The position numbers and the translations under genes were made by a program. This document shows, one piece after another, positions 6,473 to 10,491 of a DNA stretch of 10,491 bases. Origin of the DNA: Anaerolineae bacterium (GTDB lineage: Bacteria > Chloroflexota > Anaerolineae > B4-G1 > SLSP01); contig JAIOSN010000029.1 of the NCBI GenBank assembly GCA_021107605.1, positions 1 to 10,491 of the forward strand, written 5' to 3'. Positions within the stretch are counted from its first letter, which is position 1; every line of letters starts with the position of its first letter. The notes beneath the pieces are model-generated. The model saw only the letters and a list, made by a program, of their open reading frames with translations, was not told the DNA's origin and did no database searches.

Positions 6473-7741
6473 ATGAGATTGTTGGAGAAGATCGACCGCC
6501 GTGAGGCGGTAGTGGGAATCATTGGTTTGGGCTACGTGGGATTGCCGTTGGCCGTGGCCTGCGCAGAAGTGGGTTTTCAGGTACGCGGCATCGATATTGA
6601 TACGGAGAAGGTGGCGGCGGTCAATCGCCAGGAATCGTACATCGAGGATGTTACCTCGGAGCGGTTGGCGTGTCTCGCCGATCGCATCTTCGCGACGACG
6701 GATTATGCGGTACTGGCGGAGTGTGATGCGGTGAGCGTCTGCGTGCCCACGCCGCTGCGCAAGACCGGCGATCCGGACGTCTCGTATATCATCAGCGCGA
6801 TGGATCAGATAGCGCGCTATCTGCATCCTGGCATGTTGGTGGTGTTGGAGAGCACCACCTATCCCGGTACTACCACGGAGATAGCCTTGCCCCGGCTGGA
6901 AGAGGGCGGCCTGCGGATCGGGGAGGATTTCTATCTCTGTTTTTCCCCGGAGCGCGTCGATCCAGGGCGTGAGGATTGGACAACGCAGACGACGCCCAAG
7001 GTCATTGGCGGCGTGACGCCGGCCTGTTTGGCGGCGGGCGAGGCGCTCTATGGCGCAGCGATGCAGACCATCGTGCCTGTCTCCTCGCCAGCGGCAGCGG
7101 AGATGGTCAAGCTGTTGGAGAACACCTTCCGGGCAGTGAATATCGCCATGGTCAACGAGATGCTCCTGATGTGCGAGAAGTTGGACTTGGACGTCTGGGA
7201 AGTTATCGAAGCGGCAGCGACCAAGCCCTTCGGCTTTATGAAATTTACGCCGGGACCGGGTATCGGCGGGCATTGTATCCCCATCGATCCGCTCTATCTC
7301 TCTTGGAAGCTGAAATCACTCAAATTCACGGCCCATTTCATCGACCTGGCCGATGAGATTAACTCTGCTATGCCGCGCTATTGGGTGGGGCAAGTGCAAG
7401 AGGTGCTGAATGAGGTGGTCAAACCGGTGAAAGGAAGCCGGGTTTTGGTGCTGGGAGTGGCGTACAAGAAGGATACCAGTGATCTACGAGAATCGCCGGC
7501 GTTGGACATCATCCATCTGTTGGGGGAGAAGGGCGCAGCGGTTGTGTACCATGATCCGTATGTCTCTTCCTTCAACTACGATGGCATGGCGATGATCTCG
7601 GAGCCGGATTTGGATGCGGCGTTGCAAGCCGCCGATTGCGTGGTGATTGTGACGGATCACAGCGTGTATGATTGGGAGCAGATTGCCCGGCAGTCGCGCC
7701 TGGTGGTGGATACCCGCAATGCGTTGCGAGACAGAGATTAG
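6473..7741 (+). CDS. UDP-sugar 6-dehydrogenase (UDP-GlcNAc/ManNAc or UDP-glucose dehydrogenase family)
   Basis: A 422-residue enzyme that oxidises C6 of a UDP-sugar twice with NAD to the uronic acid. The N-terminal Rossmann motif is GLGYVGLPLA (18-27), then CVPTPLR (90-96), ESTTYPGTT (126-134) and FSPERVDPG (157-165). The central helix has K213 and N217 (MVKLLENTFRAVN). The catalytic loop GIGGHCIPIDP (263-273) contains C268, with D272 nearby, followed by LYLSWK. The C-terminal UDP-binding domain begins with VLVLGVAYKKDTSDLRESPA. The IPIDPLYLSWK form resembles the WbpA/TviB-type UDP-N-acetylhexosamine dehydrogenases, but substrate cannot be fixed by eye. It starts one base after the upstream SDR stop with AGGAGAG as ribosome site. 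Its TAG stop begins a hairpin. Confidence 0.95.
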   Translation: MRLLEKIDRREAVVGIIGLGYVGLPLAVACAEVGFQVRGIDIDTEKVAAVNRQESYIEDVTSERLACLADRIFATTDYAVLAECDAVSVCVPTPLRKTGDPDVSYIISAMDQIARYLHPGMLVVLESTTYPGTTTEIALPRLEEGGLRIGEDFYLCFSPERVDPGREDWTTQTTPKVIGGVTPACLAAGEALYGAAMQTIVPVSSPAAAEMVKLLENTFRAVNIAMVNEMLLMCEKLDLDVWEVIEAAATKPFGFMKFTPGPGIGGHCIPIDPLYLSWKLKSLKFTAHFIDLADEINSAMPRYWVGQVQEVLNEVVKPVKGSRVLVLGVAYKKDTSDLRESPALDIIHLLGEKGAAVVYHDPYVSSFNYDGMAMISEPDLDAALQAADCVVIVTDHSVYDWEQIARQSRLVVDTRNALRDRD

Positions 7742-7784
7742 TGAATTGGGGATAGAGAACAACTAATCCCTAATCCCCAATCAC
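7741..7784 (+). promoter_or_regulatory. Hairpin starting at the dehydrogenase stop codon, with embedded heptamers
   Basis: GTG plus ATTGGGGAT (7741-7743, 7745-7753) pairs with ATCCCCAAT plus CAC (7773-7784), 12 pairs with one bulged A. The right arm overlaps a 7-base-periodic run: TAATCCC at 7764 and at 7771, then CAATCAC at 7778. No poly-T follows, and the next gene's ribosome site AAGGAG starts at 7794, so the hairpin more likely modulates processing or read-through between the two sugar genes than ends transcription. Confidence 0.6.
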
Positions 7785-7804
7785 TCTATTCACAAGGAGT
7801 TTAT

Positions 7805-8791
7805 ATGACAAATGAAAAAAACACTTATTTGGTGACCGGTGTGGCGGGTTTCATCGCCTCGAAGGTGGCCGAATTTCTCTTGGATGCGGGCCATCAGGTC
7901 GTGGGCGTGGATAATTTCAGCGCGGCTTATGATATTCGCCTGAAAGAATGGCGGTTGGCACAGATCCAGGGGCGGCCGAACTTTGCTTTCCACCGGCTGG
8001 ATATTACCGAGCGCGGTGCACTGACTGCGCTCTTTCAGGCCGAGGCGCCCTTTGACGCCGTCATCAATCTGGCGGCGTGGGCCGGCGTGCGAAAGTCGGT
8101 AGCCAATCCCTGGATCTATCTGGAGACCAACGTGCAAGGGACGCTCAACTTGTTGGATCTCTGCCGCGAGCACGACGTGCAGAAATTTGTGCTCGCTTCC
8201 ACTTCTAGCCTCTACGGGGCGGATAATCCTATGCCCTATCACGAGGCGCAGGATACCAGTCGCCCGTTATCGCCTTACGCTGCCTCTAAGAAGGCGGCGG
8301 AGGCAATGTGCTACACGTACCATTACCTACATGGTCTTGACGTGACCGTCTTCCGTTACTTCACCGTCTACGGTCCGGCGGGACGCCCGGATATGAGTCT
8401 CTTCCGCTTCACCCAGTGGATCAATGAAGAGCGCGTGGTGACGATCTACGGTGATGGTTCTCAAAAACGTGATTTTACTTATGTGGACGATATCGCACGA
8501 GGCACTATTGCCGGCCTCAAACCCCTCGGCTACGAGATAATCAACTTGGGGTCGGATACGCCGGTGGTCTTGATGGATACGGTACATCTGATCGAAGAGC
8601 TGAGCGGGAAGCAAGCGCGGTTGGAATATCAACCGCGTCATCCTGCTGACGTTATGGCTACCTGGGCTGACATCAGCAAGGCGGAACGGCTCTTGGGTTG
8701 GCGCCCGCAATTATCGTACCAGGAGGGCATTGCCGCGCTGGTGAGCTGGTACCAGGAGAACCGGGAATGGGCGCAGGATGTGGTGACGTAG
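7805..8791 (+). CDS. UDP-glucuronate 4-epimerase-like SDR
   Basis: A 328-residue extended SDR that closely follows the UDP-glucuronate/UDP-galacturonate 4-epimerase pattern: VDNFSAAYDIRLKEWRL (35-51), INLAAWAGVRKSVANP (87-102), TNVQGTLNLLDLCR (108-121), STSSLYG (132-138), PYAASKKAAE (157-166) with Y158 and K162, FRYFTVYGPAGRPDMS (183-198) and RDFTYVDDIARG (222-233). The dinucleotide motif reads GVAGFIAS, with Ala instead of the usual third Gly. In context it would take the product of the dehydrogenase and invert C4, giving a galacturonate-type UDP-sugar; that coupling is inferred. The start is supported by AAGGAG before ATG. It lies 63 bases after the dehydrogenase, probably in one transcript, and is followed by a heptamer repeat. 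Confidence 0.93.
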   Translation: MTNEKNTYLVTGVAGFIASKVAEFLLDAGHQVVGVDNFSAAYDIRLKEWRLAQIQGRPNFAFHRLDITERGALTALFQAEAPFDAVINLAAWAGVRKSVANPWIYLETNVQGTLNLLDLCREHDVQKFVLASTSSLYGADNPMPYHEAQDTSRPLSPYAASKKAAEAMCYTYHYLHGLDVTVFRYFTVYGPAGRPDMSLFRFTQWINEERVVTIYGDGSQKRDFTYVDDIARGTIAGLKPLGYEIINLGSDTPVVLMDTVHLIEELSGKQARLEYQPRHPADVMATWADISKAERLLGWRPQLSYQEGIAALVSWYQENREWAQDVVT

Positions 8792-8792
8792 G

Positions 8793-8828
8793 CGAGCAAA
8801 TGAGCAAATGGCAAGTGGCAAGTGGTGA
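8793..8828 (+). repeat. Degenerate heptamer run after the sugar cluster
   Basis: Units CGAGCAA (8793), TGAGCAA (8801), ATGGCAA (8808), GTGGCAA (8815) and GTGGTGA (8822) follow at 7-base spacing apart from one extra base between the first two. The run begins right after the stop codon of the 4-epimerase gene. Its unit differs from the GACTTTC arrays, but period and intergenic placement are alike. Confidence 0.65.
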
Positions 8829-8906
8829 TTTGTCTTGCTGTGACGGATCATTCAACCATAATTGAAGGTAGCTGGCGTAGCAAGCACGGTAGACATTATA
8901 TCGATT

Positions 8907-9143
8907 AGAAAGGGACAAACAGATGCAGTTGTAGGGGGGGGAAGTCCAAGGTCGAAAATTCAGTCTGAAATTATGCAGACCACAACCGGTCTCAAAAACA
9001 GCGTCCTTGAAGCCAGCTTTCCAATTCCGAATTATATCTTTGACAATGAACTCTTGGCGAGTATATCCGGTTAGTGCCAAAAGAGCCGTCGGTTTTTCGG
9101 CATATTCTATTCTTGATATTTGCTCACTGGTGTCCCCCCCCAT
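8907..9143 (-). pseudogene. Probable transposase N-terminal remnant
   Basis: The minus strand has no stop here and reads RIEYAEKPTALLALTGYTR and QEF (about 9111-9045), then KAGFKDAVF. The pattern Y-x-E-K-P-x-x-L-L-A-L-T-G-x-T-x-x-E-F is typical, from memory, of the N-terminus of IS-type DDE transposases. An ATG at 9141-9143 could be the original start. Beyond about 8970 the frame continues into sequence with no recognisable similarity and finally antisense to the sugar epimerase, and no DDE catalytic domain is present. I read it as the 5' stub of a decayed insertion sequence; the 3' boundary given is approximate. The rest of the 504-base gap (8792-9295) holds repeats, a hairpin and a promoter, but no intact gene. 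Confidence 0.4.
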
Positions 9144-9155
9144 ATGGGGGACACC
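9129..9155. repeat. Strong 10-base-pair GC hairpin at the transposase remnant start
   Basis: GGTGTCCCCC (9129-9138) pairs perfectly with GGGGGACACC (9146-9155) around the seven-base loop CCCATAT. The left arm sits in a run of eight C. It overlaps the putative start of the transposase remnant and lies 40 bases before the extended -10 promoter. It may derive from an insertion-sequence end or a dispersed palindromic repeat; no T-run follows on either strand. Confidence 0.7.
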
Positions 9156-9194
9156 CTGTAGTTTACCCAGATTTCGCATTCTGTCTAATTTAAT

Positions 9195-9203
9195 TGGTAT
9201 AAT
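9195..9203 (+). promoter_or_regulatory. Extended -10 promoter upstream of the Fic gene
   Basis: TGGTATAAT is a perfect TATAAT (9198-9203) with the TGn extension (9195-9197). No good -35 lies at the right distance (sequence near 9173 is TTCGCA), but extended -10 promoters often lack one. Transcription would start about 9210, giving an 85-base leader to the Fic start at 9296. It would also read into the toxin-antitoxin pair. Confidence 0.55.
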
Positions 9204-9253
9204 GTCTCCTATATTCACGCCAGCCTTGAATATGGCGTTGAATGGTAATCTTA

Positions 9254-9270
9254 TTCAAGGTAGCCTTGAA
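9254..9270. promoter_or_regulatory. TTCAAGG palindrome, possible operator
   Basis: TTCAAGG (9254-9260) and CCTTGAA (9264-9270) form a 7-base inverted repeat with a three-base spacer. A further half-site, AGCCTTGAA, occurs at 9222-9230 and is identical to 9262-9270. Lying between the extended -10 promoter and the Fic start, they could bind a dimeric regulator or form a leader hairpin. No regulator is identified. Confidence 0.4.
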
Positions 9271-9295
9271 CATAAAATAACACATACGGGGTTGC

Positions 9296-9910
9296 ATGAC
9301 CATGCCAAAAGATAGTTTGCTTGTTGCCACCCGTGCGGGACAATATCTACCGCAGCTCAGGGGCTATCGTGCGTTTATCCCCGCGCCTCTGCCGCCAGAC
9401 CCGCCCGTGCAACTTAGTGGAGAGCTACAGAAGTTGCTCTCGCAGGCAGATCGGGCGTTGGGACGTCTGGATGGTTCGATCCAGACTTTGCCCAACTCGG
9501 ATTTGTTCGTCTTGATGTACGTGCGTAAAGAGGCGGTGTTATCCAGCCAGATCGAGGGGACGCAGAGCTCATTGCAAGACCTGCTGGCGGCAGAGGCGCC
9601 AGTCTTGGATCCAGATCGCCCACGTGATGTGGGGGAAGTGGTCAATTATGTGCGGGCCCTGAATTACGGTCTGGCGCGTCTAGCAAAACTGCCGGTTTCC
9701 ATTCGTCTGATCCGGGAGATTCACGCCCAGCTGCTTGCAGGTGTGCGCGGTTCACATCTGACGCCGGGGGAACTGCGCCGTAGTCAGAACTGGATTGGAC
9801 CGGGCGGATGCACCTTTGGAGCCTGGCGACTGCCTTTGCCAGACGGCCCAGGGCCGTGGGAAATCGCGGCTACCGGTGTGCAGTTCACCTGCATGAGCAA
9901 GCTTACATAA
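9296..9910 (+). CDS. Truncated Fic-family protein (N-terminal half, catalytic motif lost)
   Basis: The 204-residue product matches the N-terminal half of Fic proteins (AMP- or other nucleotide-transferases). The Fic_N-type region includes YRAFIPAPLPPDPP (24-37), ADRALGRLDG (51-60) and VRKEAVLSSQIEGTQSSL (76-93). The last holds the inhibitory motif S/TxxxE(G/N) as S83-E87-G88. It continues with EVVNYVRALNYGL (114-126), LIREIHAQLLAGVRG (138-152) and GELRRSQNWIGPGGC (158-172). Similarity stops there: the usual segment with HPFx(D/E)GNGRxxR is missing and about 30 unrelated residues precede the stop. It should be catalytically dead and is best treated as a broken gene. An internal ATG lies at 9302. 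The stop is 24 bases before the next gene. Confidence 0.8.
   Translation: MTMPKDSLLVATRAGQYLPQLRGYRAFIPAPLPPDPPVQLSGELQKLLSQADRALGRLDGSIQTLPNSDLFVLMYVRKEAVLSSQIEGTQSSLQDLLAAEAPVLDPDRPRDVGEVVNYVRALNYGLARLAKLPVSIRLIREIHAQLLAGVRGSHLTPGELRRSQNWIGPGGCTFGAWRLPLPDGPGPWEIAATGVQFTCMSKLT
9823..9857. repeat. Adjacent palindromes at the Fic break
   Basis: CTGGC (9823-9827) pairs with GCCAG (9838-9842), and immediately after it ACGGCCC (9843-9849) pairs with GGGCCGT (9851-9857) around one central A. They sit exactly where similarity to Fic proteins ends. The second has the same 7+1+7 design as the palindromes at 3514 and 3598, but a different sequence. Confidence 0.5.
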
Positions 9911-9934
9911 TAATTTACCGGGAGGGGTAGGAAG

Positions 9935-10258
9935 ATGAATATTGCAACCGGTACGCTTAATAAACTGCAAGGTTTGGAGCGCTTGTACCGACAGGGTTTC
10001 CACAGTGAAATAATTGACCGGACCATTGATAAGCTGTTGGATATGGAGAGTCACCGGGCGCGCAAGGAGCAGCGTGAGCTGGAAGCCCACTTGGCCGCTT
10101 ATGAGGGCCAGTATCAGATATCGTCTAAAGAGTTCTACCGTCGTTTCCGAGCTGGTGAGCTGGGAGATGAGATGGATTTCGTCGAGTGGAGCATATTCTA
10201 TGAGCTGCACCGGGTCATCCTTGAGCGGATAGAAGTGCTGGGAACTTCTACTCAATGA
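9935..10258 (+). CDS. Putative antitoxin-like partner of a TumE-family toxin
   Basis: A 107-residue, largely helical, charged protein. Residues about 8-57 could form a long helix or coiled coil (LDMESHRARKEQRELEAHLA). The most distinctive stretch is SSKEFYRRFRAGELGDEMDF with VEWSIFYEL (63-91), which I recall as conserved in small proteins encoded just before TumE-type toxins. No helix-turn-helix is evident. Its TGA stop overlaps the start of the next gene as ATGA, a strong sign of translational coupling and of a toxin-antitoxin pair with the antitoxin first. The ribosome site is GGGAGGGG, 10-17 bases before ATG. It may share the transcript of the truncated Fic gene 24 bases upstream. The antitoxin role is inferred from order and partner. 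Confidence 0.75.
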   Translation: MNIATGTLNKLQGLERLYRQGFHSEIIDRTIDKLLDMESHRARKEQRELEAHLAAYEGQYQISSKEFYRRFRAGELGDEMDFVEWSIFYELHRVILERIEVLGTSTQ

Positions 10259-10491
10259 CTACTACCCCTGCCGAATACCTTCTGCAGTTGAAAGCCCAAT
10301 TGGTGATCAGCCCGGTTGTTGCGACTTTCATCTTCATTGAGGAAAGAATATGGCCGGAGCGTGGATATATTCGTATCCGGATGACGTTAGATAATGGAGA
10401 TTTCTTGGAAGTAGCGGAATATTTTGTACTCAGAGCTGGTGAGCATGTGACGCGTCGCTATCGATATCAATGGATGGACGGGACATGTCAA
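10255..10491 (+). CDS. TumE-family toxin-like protein (3' partial)
   Basis: This starts at the ATG inside the ATGA overlap with the previous gene and is cut by the window end after 79 codons. The visible part fits the TumE toxin family as I remember it: PAEYLLQLKAQLVISPVV (5-22), the charged turn EERIWPERGYIRIRMTL (29-45), NGDFLEVAEYFVL (47-59) and VTRRYRYQWMDG (65-76). The missing remainder should carry the usual RWDNAPHH-type C-terminus. It is cytoplasmic, with no signal peptide. Members are annotated as toxins of type II modules; the molecular target is not known to me. Together with the upstream gene it forms a complete-looking module next to a decayed Fic gene and a transposase stub. Confidence 0.8.
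   Translation, partial: MTTTPAEYLLQLKAQLVISPVVATFIFIEERIWPERGYIRIRMTLDNGDFLEVAEYFVLRAGEHVTRRYRYQWMDGTCQ

Noticed and set aside
6443..7273. Long minus-strand frame of 276 codons opposite the UDP-sugar dehydrogenase
   Set aside because: A shadow of a high-GC gene; composition rich in His/Arg/Gln, no domain, and the plus strand is unambiguous.
8862..9074. Plus-strand frame of 70 codons after the sugar cluster
   Set aside because: It starts at a TTG without ribosome site, lies antisense to the better-supported transposase-like frame and matches nothing I recognise.
9007..9315. Plus-strand frame of 102 codons overlapping the hairpin and promoter
   Set aside because: It runs through the C-run hairpin and the extended -10 box, is antisense to the transposase remnant and overlaps the Fic start.

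Overview
The window reads as a bacterial chromosome segment of moderately high GC with all confident genes on the + strand and short intergenic regions rich in palindromes and 7-base repeats. The gene types (hybrid histidine kinase with tandem receivers, a DUF3467 protein, an SSB with a short linker, an SDR/UDP-sugar dehydrogenase set) and intergenic repeats such as AGACCTCCGAGGTCT fit a Chloroflexota (Anaerolineae-like) genome. That is inferred from gene style only; there is no rRNA in the window.

Region 1 (1-3407) is a probable four-gene operon: the C-terminal part of a hybrid histidine kinase with two receiver domains, a stand-alone receiver protein, an alpha/beta-hydrolase-fold protein whose nucleophile position is Gly instead of Ser, and an exported N-acetylmuramoyl-L-alanine amidase. 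The kinase, receiver and hydrolase are separated by only 11 and 17 bases, which suggests a signalling unit linked to a cell-envelope output.

Region 2 (3408-5481) holds a 380-base intergenic stretch with a composite palindromic repeat element, then ssb with a clear rho-independent terminator, a DUF3467 gene, and an unrecognised AT-rich single-pass membrane protein that stands out in base and codon use.

Region 3 (5482-8791) is a nucleotide-sugar cluster: an SDR epimerase/dehydratase, a UDP-sugar 6-dehydrogenase one base behind it, and a UDP-glucuronate 4-epimerase-like SDR. Together they could oxidise a UDP-hexose to the uronic acid and epimerise it at C4 for a surface polysaccharide; no glycosyltransferase is in view.

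Region 4 (8792-10491) is accessory in character: about 500 bases without an intact gene, containing a probable transposase N-terminal remnant on the minus strand, a strong GC hairpin and an extended -10 promoter; then a Fic-family gene cut off before its catalytic motif; then a two-gene module with an ATGA overlap whose second gene matches TumE-family toxins and runs off the window end.

The most distinctive signal is non-coding. Three leaders (before 4427, 5482 and 7805) carry strictly 7-base-periodic repeats ending 20-22 bases before the start codon, and two of these leaders share the sequence from repeat to start codon. A fourth heptamer run lies just after the last sugar gene. No complete novel system is provable here; the best candidates are the heptamer leader module, the Gly-nucleophile hydrolase beside a two-component system, and the truncated Fic joined to a toxin-antitoxin pair.
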